A stretch of DNA of 32,140 bases, taken from NCBI GenBank assembly GCA_903828805.1, contig CAIKNO010000296.1:1-32140 (forward strand). The letters are read 5' to 3'. Of the stretch, positions 1 to 6,210 are shown one piece after another (positions within the stretch are counted from its first letter, which is position 1; every line of letters begins with the position of its first letter). A program made the translations under genes and the position numbers. A model generated the notes under the pieces. The model worked only from the letters and a program-made list of their open reading frames with translations, had not been told where the DNA came from and did no database searches. The stretch is from an uncultured Sandaracinus sp. (lineage in GTDB: Bacteria > Myxococcota_A > Polyangia > Polyangiales > Sandaracinaceae).

Positions 1-1
1 A

Positions 2-277
2 ACGCATCCGCGTGCCGCGTGGCTGCGCGATCTCTGCGTGTTCGAGGGCTACCACGAGCAGCTGCTCGTCGCGCTCGAGGACGCCTGCGAGCGTGGCCCC
101 GCGGTCCCCGCGCATGCCGCGGACGACCCCGATATCTCCTTCGCGGGTTACCTCGCGTGGTGTGCGCAGCAGCCGTCGGGGCCGGCGGAGTTCCGTGCGC
201 TTTGGCGCGCCGGCCGTTTCACCGTGGCGAATGGCCGACGCGACCTCGAGCCCGCCGCCACGCAGGAGCCCTCGTGA
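2..277 (+). CDS. Unknown protein, C-terminal fragment (5' end outside window)
   Basis: The frame is open from the first bases of the window to a TGA at 275-277, so only the last 91 residues or so of a larger protein are visible. It has a natural composition (aromatic, acidic and Trp-containing segments such as YLAWCAQQPSG) and high GC at third positions, unlike the Arg/Ser-rich frames overlapping it. I do not recognise a family. The stop overlaps the GTG start of the next gene in a GTGA arrangement, which implies translational coupling and a shared transcript. An internal Met at 38 is the first ATG in frame but is probably not the real start. Confidence 0.6.
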   Translation, partial: THPRAAWLRDLCVFEGYHEQLLVALEDACERGPAVPAHAADDPDISFAGYLAWCAQQPSGPAEFRALWRAGRFTVANGRRDLEPAATQEPS

Positions 278-867
278 TCGACACCATCCTCGGGCTCGAT
301 GCGCGCGGCAGGCGGCAGCTCCTCGCGGAGGGACATCCGATCGACCCGGAGGCGCTCGCCGGGGCCGCCTACCGGGGCACGAGCCTCGGGATGCCTGCGC
401 TCTTCGACAGGCTCGCGTGGAAGACGTTCCAGAAGGCGTTCCACCGCGTGGACGGGCGCGTGGTCGGCTGGAACGTGCGGGTGGAGCAGCGGGGCGTCGG
501 CGCGCCGAGCGTGCCGCTGCGCGGGCGGGACGGCCTCCCCGTCACGTTCGGCGGCTTCGAGGTGCTCCCGGCAGCGGGGCGCGGCGTGCCCGCGGGCTGT
601 GATCGCGGTCTCTTGCTGGACTATGGCCGAGGGGGCAACCATCCCCTGGACCCGACGTCTTGGCTTCGGGACCCGCTGGTGGCGGTTCGCCGTGAGGACA
701 GCACGCTGCTCTTCGGCTGGTCGTACGTGTCGCTCTTCGGCCTCGCGGTCGGCACGCCGAGCTTCTTCGTGCTCGAGCGCGAGCACGAGGTCCGTCACGT
801 CCCGCGCTTCGGGCGCCCCACCGACCACGCGGTCCAAGCCGAGATCCACAGGACCGGCACGACGTAG
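274..867 (+). CDS. Hypothetical protein, possibly lipocalin-like
   Basis: A 197-residue protein whose GTG start overlaps the stop of the preceding gene by 4 bp (GTGA). The longer open frame upstream of 274 is Arg/Ala-rich and looks like read-through of the neighbour's alternative frame, so it is excluded. No signal peptide or membrane segment is visible. It contains short beta-strand-like stretches (GWNVRVEQRG, LPVTFGGFEV, GLLLDYGRGG, TPSFFVLERE) that suggest a small beta-barrel, distantly like GXWXG/DUF4334-type proteins, but I cannot assign it to that family. The last 73 bp overlap the 3' end of the convergent GT87 gene. Function unknown; probably co-transcribed with the gene before it. Confidence 0.65.
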   Translation: MIDTILGLDARGRRQLLAEGHPIDPEALAGAAYRGTSLGMPALFDRLAWKTFQKAFHRVDGRVVGWNVRVEQRGVGAPSVPLRGRDGLPVTFGGFEVLPAAGRGVPAGCDRGLLLDYGRGGNHPLDPTSWLRDPLVAVRREDSTLLFGWSYVSLFGLAVGTPSFFVLEREHEVRHVPRFGRPTDHAVQAEIHRTGTT

Positions 868-1937
868 AGGTGCACGCGGCCGGGGGTCGTGAAGTAGCCG
901 ACCGCCGTGAGCGCCCAGAGCGACGCGAGCGGCGCGGCCGCGCGTGCGCCTCCGGCATCGAGCAGCCAGAGCGCGGGCAGGGCCATGAGCCCGGCCTCGT
1001 AGAACCCCGCGTGGGGCGGGACGAGCACGGCGGCACAGACGGCGAGCGCGACGGCCGCGCGCGGATCGTCGGCGCGCTGCGCGAGGCCTCCGAGGCCGAG
1101 GGCGAGGAGGAGCGCCACGACCGGGCCGCGGCCGGGAAGCCACGGCTCGAGGAGGGCCCACGCCGAGACGCTCCACGCGAGGTCGGCGCCTGCGTCGTGA
1201 CGCGCGAAGGTCCTCACGGCGTCGAGCCACACGCTCGGCCAGTCCGGACCTGCGGCGAGGACGCCTGTCGCGTGGATGACGAGCGCGACGGCGGCGGCCA
1301 CCGCGAGGGCGCGCCACGACTTCCGGACGACCAGCAGCAGGAGCGCGGCGGCGCCGAGGGGCGGCTTGAGCAGCAGCAGACCGGCGCCGAGACCCGCGAG
1401 CGTGGGCCGCGCGCGGGCCATGCCGAACGCGACAAGCGCAAAGGACGCCAGCGAAAAGGGTGTGTTCTGTCCAATTTCGCTGGCATGCCAGAGGGGCCAG
1501 AAGGCGCCGAGCACGCCGAGCGTCGCCCATCGGTCCTGGCCCGCGCTCGATGGGAACGCGCCTGCGAGGAGGTGCGCAGCCAGGGCGGTGGCGAGGAGCG
1601 AGCACGCAAGGTGCAGCAGGTAGGCGATCCGCAACGGCAGCCACGCGAGCGGCGCGTAGAGGAGCGCGACGGTGGGCGGGTAGGCGAAGGGCACCACGCT
1701 TCCCCGCGCGGCTCCAGGCAGCCATGGTCGCTGGGCCTCGGCCTGCGCATGCAGATCGTAGAGCGCGGCTCCGCGCCCCTCGCCGACCAGCTGGCCTGCG
1801 GCGAGGAACGCGACGAGATCGCCCCCGATCCGTCCGTTTCCGCGCGCGATCCCGGGCGTGGTCGCGACGGCCAGCACGGCGCCCGAGACGAGCGCGAACG
1901 AGAGCGCGAGGGACCACGCGCGGAGCCGCTCCAGCAC
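795..1937 (-). CDS. GT87-family (DUF2029) membrane glycosyltransferase
   Basis: A 380-residue, very hydrophobic protein with about 9-11 predicted membrane helices. The N-terminal loop after helix 1 carries GGDLVAFLAAGQLVGEG...ALYD, the typical start of DUF2029/GT87 polyprenyl-phosphate-mannose-dependent mannosyltransferases (first acidic residue D40 in GGD). A later FAYPPTVALLYAPLAWLP stretch also fits this family. Family members transfer a sugar from a lipid carrier on the outer face of the inner membrane; donor and acceptor cannot be told here. It follows the GT2 gene by 56 bp on the same strand, but the GTG start is preceded by TAGCAT six bases upstream, so it may also have its own leaderless promoter. 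Its 3' end overlaps a convergent gene. Confidence 0.8.
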   Translation of the reverse strand: MLERLRAWSLALSFALVSGAVLAVATTPGIARGNGRIGGDLVAFLAAGQLVGEGRGAALYDLHAQAEAQRPWLPGAARGSVVPFAYPPTVALLYAPLAWLPLRIAYLLHLACSLLATALAAHLLAGAFPSSAGQDRWATLGVLGAFWPLWHASEIGQNTPFSLASFALVAFGMARARPTLAGLGAGLLLLKPPLGAAALLLLVVRKSWRALAVAAAVALVIHATGVLAAGPDWPSVWLDAVRTFARHDAGADLAWSVSAWALLEPWLPGRGPVVALLLALGLGGLAQRADDPRAAVALAVCAAVLVPPHAGFYEAGLMALPALWLLDAGGARAAAPLASLWALTAVGYFTTPGRVHLYVVPVLWISAWTAWSVGRPKRGT

Positions 1938-1943
1938 CCCGCC

Positions 1944-1949
1944 ATGCTA
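1944..1949 (-). promoter_or_regulatory. -10-like TAGCAT, 6 nt before the GTG start of the GT87 gene
   Basis: On the minus strand TAGCAT is followed by six bases and then the GTG start at 1937, with no Shine-Dalgarno sequence between. This fits a leaderless transcript, a pattern seen at six other genes in the window. No good -35 box is visible upstream. Confidence 0.45.
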
Positions 1950-1993
1950 CGCGAAGCGCGCGTGTCGCTGGGCGTTCTCGAGACGCTCCGGGA

Positions 1994-2980
1994 TCAGCGG
2001 TACTCGATCAACGCGCGGCGGACCCCACGTCGTCGCGCGGACCACGCCTGCACGACGCCCTCGAACTCGGCGAACTTGCCGAGGGTGATGGCGAGCGCGT
2101 AGGGCGCGGCGTCGCGTCTCGTGCGGCCGCGCCGCCGCACCTTTCGATAGACCCGATACGCGCTCCACGGATAGGCGGCGAGCAGCGCGAGCGACGTGCC
2201 CCCGGTCGGCGCGGCGGAGGCGACCGTCACGAGCGGCAAGAGCCCACCCCACGCGACGACCCTCCGCAAGGCGTAGTGCGCGTCGTCGTCGGCGGTCACC
2301 CTCGCGGCCGCCTCGGCGCAGGCGTGTCCGGAGCGGATGGCCCGTATCCACCACTGGCCGAAGTGGGTCATCGCCGCATCGTGAAGGGTCATCTCCACGT
2401 CGAGCCGTTCGATCGACCAGCCCGCATCGCGGAGACGCTCGCACAGTTCGGGCTCCTCGCCGGCGATCATCGTCGCGTCGAATCCTCCGACCTCCGTGAG
2501 CGCGCGGACGCGGAACATCGCGTCTCCCCCGCACGCGCGGGTGTCCCCGATGGGCGTGTCCCACTCCACGTCGAGGATGCGGTTCCACACGCTGGCTTCG
2601 GGGTGACGCTCCCGCCTCCGGCCGCACGCCGCCCCGAGCGCCGGTCGCTCGTTCAGCCTCGCGAGCGCGGCCTCGAGCCAGCCCCGGACGGGTTCGCAAT
2701 CTCCGTCGATGAACTGCACGTAGGGGAGAAAGGGCGTGTCCGACAGCAGGCGCAGGAGCCCCGCGTTGCGCGCGCGCGCCGCGGTGAACGGTCGCGATGC
2801 GTCGAGCGCCAGCGCGTCGACGCCGAGGGCGCGGGCCGTGTCGAGGCTGCCGTCGGTGGAGCCCGAATCCACGTACACGATCCGGACACCGGTCGTGCTC
2901 AGCACCTCGAGGCATCGATGGAGCCTCGCCCCTTCGTTGCGGCCGATGACCACGCACGCGACCTCGTCGACGATGCCCAT
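1994..2980 (-). CDS. Family 2 glycosyltransferase (GT-A fold)
   Basis: A 328-residue protein. Residues 7-110 show the GT2 nucleotide-sugar fold: VACVVIGRNEGARL, then VYVDSGSTDGS and VQFIDGDCEP, which holds the DxD-like metal/nucleotide motif. GGDAMFRVRALTEVGGFD and EEPELCERLRDAGW match the acceptor side and catalytic E(D)xEL-type region of GT2 enzymes. A hydrophobic segment near residues 245-275 (WGGLLPLVTVASA...LALLAAYPW) suggests membrane association. It lies 42 bp after the beta-barrel-like gene and 56 bp before the GT87 gene on the same strand, so a cell-envelope glycan role is likely. No Shine-Dalgarno sequence precedes the ATG; a GTG two codons downstream is an alternative start. Donor and acceptor are unknown. 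Confidence 0.85.
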   Translation of the reverse strand: MGIVDEVACVVIGRNEGARLHRCLEVLSTTGVRIVYVDSGSTDGSLDTARALGVDALALDASRPFTAARARNAGLLRLLSDTPFLPYVQFIDGDCEPVRGWLEAALARLNERPALGAACGRRRERHPEASVWNRILDVEWDTPIGDTRACGGDAMFRVRALTEVGGFDATMIAGEEPELCERLRDAGWSIERLDVEMTLHDAAMTHFGQWWIRAIRSGHACAEAAARVTADDDAHYALRRVVAWGGLLPLVTVASAAPTGGTSLALLAAYPWSAYRVYRKVRRRGRTRRDAAPYALAITLGKFAEFEGVVQAWSARRRGVRRALIEYR

Positions 2981-3022
2981 CGCCGGGCGACATGCGCCCG
3001 GGCGCGCCGAAAGCCAGGTCTC

Positions 3023-4267
3023 TCAGCGCAGACGTACGACGAGATCGGCGCTGCCGCTCAGGTACTGATCGGAGGCGCCGCCGACGCGGTAGGGGTCACC
3101 GGCCGCGGTGTTCATCGAGAAGAAGTAACGCTGCCACTCGAAGCCCGCCCGCACGCCGACCCCCAGGTCGCTCATCCAGCCGAGCCAGGCTCCGAAGTCG
3201 ATGCCCACGCCGGACCCGCGCGGGAACCAGGCCGCGCCGGTGAGCGCGCCGCTGCCGGTCAGCACCCGCGCGCCGACCGCCGTCTCGACGAAGAGGGCGG
3301 CGGGCAGGTCCGCGCGCAGCCGCAGCGAGGGCCGGACGAACTGGTACTCGACGTCGGGGACGGGCGCCTCGATGCCGCTCTCCGAAGGGGCGAGCGTGAA
3401 CGTGTGCATGCCGAACGCGAGGCCCACACCGAACTCGATCGGATCGACGGGGATGCGGACGTCCGCCCCGACGCGGAATTCGAGCGAGTCGGTCGGGAAG
3501 CGCGTGCCGTCGCGTTGCCGGGAGCGCACCCCGAGGGCGCCTCCGAAGGCGGCGTCCAGGCCGACGTGCGCGGCCATTCCGCCGGTGACGTGGGCCCCCG
3601 GATACCAGCGCACGGCCGCGCGGAGGGCGCCGCCGGCCGGCAGCCAGTAGGGCCGAAGTGCGTCGAAGGCGTCGTCGCTGTAGGAGAGATCTCGGGAGAA
3701 CACGGCGGCGCCGGCGCTGACCACGAGGGGCGAGGGCGCGTGGTCATCGTCGGCCGGGGGGGGCGCGGTCTCCACGACCGCGCGCTCGGCCACGCGTGAT
3801 TCGAGCTCGAGTCGACGGCGCGCGAGGCTCTGCTCGAGCGCGGGACGCATGCGCTCCCAGACGTGGCGACGGACGTCCGTGCGCAGCGCGGCGATGGAGG
3901 AGGCCGTGAAGAGTTCGGCCGCGAGCGTGATTCCGCCCGGCGCTTCCACGACCCGGAGGGTCATCGTGAACCCACGGCCTGCGCGGTGTGTCTCGCCGGA
4001 GATCACGACGAGGGCGCCGGCCTCGGCGGCCACCTCGGGGGCGTCGGGTCCGAGCTGCTGCGCGTCGGCTGCGGTCTGCAGCTCCGCGTCGGTCACGACC
4101 GACCAGCCGCCTTCCTCGCGCAGGGCCCGCGCGACCGAGGATTGGAGGGCCGAGGCGGAGGGCCCGGACCACGGTCCGACGACGGCGCGTCCGTCTTGGG
4201 CGGCCGCGCTCGAGGCGAGCAGCCACACGAACCACGCCGATCCCCACGCTGCCCTTCGAGCCCCCAT
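3023..4267 (-). CDS. Exported protein: FlgO/TolB-like N-terminal domain plus beta-barrel-like C-terminal domain
   Basis: A 414-residue protein with a signal peptide (MGARRAAWGSAWFVWLLASSAAAQ, cleavage likely after AAA). Residues about 27-130 (VARALREEGGWSVVTDAELQTAA ... GALVVISGETHRAGRGFTMTLRVVEA) resemble the Rossmann-like domains of TolB-N/FlgO/CsgG-type proteins that test paralogous activities. Residues about 180-414 are alternating-polarity strands with many G, Y and F residues, ending in LSGSADLVVRLR, as expected for an outer-membrane barrel, although the last residue is Arg rather than Phe. A strong GGAGGAG at 4275-4281 sets the ATG start. It is 35 bp downstream of the CDF gene and 42 bp upstream of the GT2 gene, hence probably in one operon. 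The exact role is unknown. Confidence 0.75.
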   Translation of the reverse strand: MGARRAAWGSAWFVWLLASSAAAQDGRAVVGPWSGPSASALQSSVARALREEGGWSVVTDAELQTAADAQQLGPDAPEVAAEAGALVVISGETHRAGRGFTMTLRVVEAPGGITLAAELFTASSIAALRTDVRRHVWERMRPALEQSLARRRLELESRVAERAVVETAPPPADDDHAPSPLVVSAGAAVFSRDLSYSDDAFDALRPYWLPAGGALRAAVRWYPGAHVTGGMAAHVGLDAAFGGALGVRSRQRDGTRFPTDSLEFRVGADVRIPVDPIEFGVGLAFGMHTFTLAPSESGIEAPVPDVEYQFVRPSLRLRADLPAALFVETAVGARVLTGSGALTGAAWFPRGSGVGIDFGAWLGWMSDLGVGVRAGFEWQRYFFSMNTAAGDPYRVGGASDQYLSGSADLVVRLR

Positions 4268-4302
4268 GTGCCTGCTCCTCCGATGCGGTCCGAGGGCGAG
4301 GC

Positions 4303-5184
4303 TCAGTGGCCGCCGTCAGGGCCGACGTGGACGACCGCGCGCGTGACGTCGTCTTCCTTTGCGAGGGCCTCCTCGACGGCGTGTCCGATCGCGTGGGCCG
4401 CGGCGAGCGAGAGCGTCGGCTCGACGGCGACCTCCGCGTGGACGTGCAGCGACGCGCCGTGGAAGGTCGCGACGAGCAGGTCGATCCGTTCGACCCCCGG
4501 CACGCTGGCCGCGACCTTCTCGAGCGAGCGCACCCTCGGCTCGGGGGCCGAGGAGCCCATCAGCAGGGTGATGTTCTCGCGGCCGAGCCGCAGCCCCGAC
4601 CACGCGACGTAGCCGGCGAGCGCCATCGCGAGCAGCGGGTCGGCGGCGGGCCATCCGGCCCATGCGAGCCCGAACCCGAGGACCGAGACGGTGCCGACCA
4701 GCACGTCGTTGCGGGCATCGACGCGGAGGGCGTCGAGCGCCGGGTTTGCTCGCCGCCGCAGCGACATCGTCGCGAGCACGGCGATGATCGTCTTGAAGAC
4801 GATCTTGACGACGAACACCGCGGCCACGGGGGCGTCGAGGCCGTGTTCGGTCCCGTCCCAGAGGGCGGCGACGGACGTGCGGAACACCTCGACGGAGAGC
4901 ATGCCGACCAGCACGGCCACCACGAGCGCGGCGATCGGCTCGGCGCGCGCGTGGCCGTGCGGGTGGTCGGCGTCGGCGGGCTGCGCGGACGTCCGGACCG
5001 CCCACGCCAGCACGAATCCGCCGAGGCAGTCGGACAGCGAATCCGCCGCCTGCGCGAGGGCCAGCTGCGAGCGGAACAGGAAGTACACCGCGAAGAGGAG
5101 CCCGGCGAGCGCGAGGCTCCCGAGCACGGTCACGTAGGTGAGGCGGGATCCGCGCGCGCTCTCGCTGGCGTCCGTGGGGTTCAA
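4303..5184 (-). CDS. Cation diffusion facilitator (CDF) family metal/proton antiporter
   Basis: About 293 residues from a TTG start at 5184; the open frame extends to an ATG at 5280, but those 32 extra residues look non-homologous. CDF pumps export divalent metals in exchange for protons. Helix 2 carries the metal site DxxxD (D48, D52 in ADSLSD), helix 5 carries DxxxD (D156, D160 in DARND) instead of the HxxxD of Zn2+ transporters, and HPHGHARAE (74-82) is the family loop motif. The C-terminal cytoplasmic domain (PGVERIDLLVATFHG...HVHAEVAVEP) is present, and the protein ends in GPDGGH. The four-Asp site suggests Mn2+ or Fe2+ rather than Zn2+, by known family trends. It is the first gene of the probable four-gene minus-strand operon and is divergent from the Roadblock gene. 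Confidence 0.85.
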   Translation of the reverse strand: MNPTDASESARGSRLTYVTVLGSLALAGLLFAVYFLFRSQLALAQAADSLSDCLGGFVLAWAVRTSAQPADADHPHGHARAEPIAALVVAVLVGMLSVEVFRTSVAALWDGTEHGLDAPVAAVFVVKIVFKTIIAVLATMSLRRRANPALDALRVDARNDVLVGTVSVLGFGLAWAGWPAADPLLAMALAGYVAWSGLRLGRENITLLMGSSAPEPRVRSLEKVAASVPGVERIDLLVATFHGASLHVHAEVAVEPTLSLAAAHAIGHAVEEALAKEDDVTRAVVHVGPDGGH

Positions 5185-5231
5185 GATGCCGCGGAGTTTG
5201 CCCGGCCGGTGGCGGGGAGCACACCAATTTG

Positions 5232-5260
5232 TTGGGGCCGAAAGCCATTTCGAATATCGT
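5232..5260 (+). promoter_or_regulatory. Sigma-70-like promoter for the Roadblock-like gene
   Basis: TTGGGG (5232-5237), a 17-bp spacer and TATCGT (5255-5260) lie in an unusually AT-rich patch of an otherwise GC-rich sequence. Transcription would start near 5267, leaving about 30 nt of leader that includes the GGAGG before the ATG at 5298. The same 113-bp gap must also hold the promoter of the divergent CDF gene, for which I see only a weak GATATT (minus strand, 5253-5258). Confidence 0.45.
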
Positions 5261-5297
5261 TTGCCTACATCTGCATACACAGGTGAGGAGGCTCGAG

Positions 5298-5663
5298 ATG
5301 CGCATCGCCGAACGTCGGAATCGCCGGAGTGAAAAGCAGGATGTCGCCTTGAAGTTCCAGATCGACCACGTCCGGGGTCAGGCCCGGCTCGAGGCGCTGG
5401 TGCTCGCGGATGCGCACGGGCTCCCGCTGGCGGAGAGCGGTGACGGAGCGGTGTGCGCCGAGCTGGCGGCGATCGCCCCGCTCATGGGCCGGGTGCTGGG
5501 CATGCCGATGCCGCCGCTGCTCCGGGGCGCGGACGTGTCGGTGCGCACGCTGCGGGCGTTCGGTCAGCCGCTCTACCTGGCGTCGATCGGCGGCACGGTC
5601 GCGCGCGACGCGCTGCTCGCGACCTCGGTCCGCGGCGTGGAGCGGATCCTCGCGTCGAACTGA
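5298..5663 (+). CDS. Roadblock/LC7-like protein
   Basis: A 121-residue protein. The ATG at 5298 is chosen because GAGGAGG sits just before it; an in-frame Met at 5229 would lie inside the promoter. After a charged N-terminus (MRIAERRNRRSEKQDVALKF), residues 28-115 show the LC7/Roadblock pattern: a first strand LEALVLADAHGLPLAESGD, a helix ELAAIAPLMGRVL, central strands VRTLRAFGQPLYLASIGG and a final helix. Roadblock proteins such as MglB regulate small Ras-like GTPases or act as scaffolds, but no GTPase gene is visible here. Transcribed alone, with a perfect palindrome just after the stop. The family call is from pattern only. Confidence 0.6.
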   Translation: MRIAERRNRRSEKQDVALKFQIDHVRGQARLEALVLADAHGLPLAESGDGAVCAELAAIAPLMGRVLGMPMPPLLRGADVSVRTLRAFGQPLYLASIGGTVARDALLATSVRGVERILASN

Positions 5664-5681
5664 CGCGGGGGCCGGGCCTGT

Positions 5682-5699
5682 CTCGGCCCATGGGCCGAG
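5682..5699. terminator. Perfect 18-bp palindrome, probable terminator hairpin
   Basis: CTCGGCC-CATG-GGCCGAG forms a 7-bp GC-rich stem with a 4-nt loop, 18 bp after the Roadblock stop. No T tract follows, so this is either a GC-type terminator or an operator for the lipoprotein gene whose -10 lies 35 bp downstream. Confidence 0.45.
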
Positions 5700-5733
5700 G
5701 GGATGGCGCGTGGCACGCGCGCGACGGCTCCTC

Positions 5734-5739
5734 TATGCT
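5734..5739 (+). promoter_or_regulatory. -10-like TATGCT before the small lipoprotein gene
   Basis: TATGCT ends 9 nt before the GTG at 5749 (12 nt before the ATG at 5752). TGGCAC at 5711-5716 lies 17 bp upstream and could be a poor -35. No Shine-Dalgarno sequence is present, which fits a leaderless transcript beginning at the GTG. Confidence 0.4.
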
Positions 5740-5748
5740 GCGCGCCCC

Positions 5749-6150
5749 GTGATGCCCCGCCTTCCCCTCGCGCTCGTCTTGGCCTTCGCGCTCGTCCCGG
5801 GCCTCGCGGTGGGATGCACACCCCGCATCGGCGACGGCTGCCAGGCTTCGGCGAACTGCTCGATCAACGGCGACCGGCTCTGCGACACCTCGCAACCGGG
5901 CGGCGCGTGCATCGTCTTCGACTGCCAGGCGGACCGTTGCCCGGACGACGCCGTGTGCGTGCGTTTCAACCCGGCGCCGGTGCGGCGCGCGGTCGTGGCG
6001 TGCATGCAACGCTGCGAAGACGACGGCGATTGCCGGGAGTCCCAGGGCTATCGTTGCCGGGGTGTCGCCGACCTCGAGGCGGATGGATTGCCCGTGGCCG
6101 TGGTCGACGTCGCGCGGCCGGACGCGCGGTTCTGCGTGGCCGATCCCTGA
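5749..6150 (+). CDS. Small Cys-rich lipoprotein, unknown function
   Basis: 133 residues from the GTG at 5749, or 132 from the adjacent ATG at 5752. The GTG is preferred because the -10-like TATGCT sits 9 nt before it. A hydrophobic signal (LPLALVLAFALVPG) leads to the lipobox LAVGC, so the protein is predicted to be lipid-anchored in the envelope. The mature part has about ten further cysteines in spaced pairs (GDGCQASANCSINGDRLCD, FDCQADRCPDDAVC, CMQRCEDDGDCRESQGYRC). This C-x-x-D-x-x-C pattern is common in myxobacterial surface lipoproteins and probably forms disulfides outside the cytoplasm. No enzymatic motif is visible. It converges on the next, also Cys-rich, lipoprotein gene. Confidence 0.7.
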   Translation: MMPRLPLALVLAFALVPGLAVGCTPRIGDGCQASANCSINGDRLCDTSQPGGACIVFDCQADRCPDDAVCVRFNPAPVRRAVVACMQRCEDDGDCRESQGYRCRGVADLEADGLPVAVVDVARPDARFCVADP

Positions 6151-6183
6151 AGGCGCGGCGCTCGGCGGCGGCCTTCGAGCCGA

Positions 6184-6203
6184 CACCCTGGAGGTGCAGG
6201 GTG
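6184..6203. terminator. Hairpin between convergent lipoprotein genes
   Basis: CACCCTG-gaggtg-CAGGGTG is a 7-bp stem with a 6-nt loop in the 60-bp gap between two convergent stop codons. It may end transcription in both directions. There is no T tract. Confidence 0.35.
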
Positions 6204-6210
6204 GCGGCCC

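Noticed and set aside
1460..3799. 779-codon plus-strand open frame, and similar long frames at 148-1917 (-), 6268-8739 (+), 13222-16161 upstream of 14106 (-), 17959-20004 (-), 18386-20608 (-), 20859-23567 (-), 21497-23950 (+), 24769-27375 (-), 25164-28178 (+) and 30117-31904 (+)
   Set aside because: They are rich in Arg, Pro, Ala, Gly and His, lack recognisable motifs, and lie over genes with clear domains. In very GC-rich DNA stop codons are rare, so such shadows are expected.
5711..5739. TGGCAC at 5711 and again near 7537 as sigma-54 -24 boxes
   Set aside because: Neither has GC at the -12 position with the required 10-bp spacing after GG, so the -12 half is absent.
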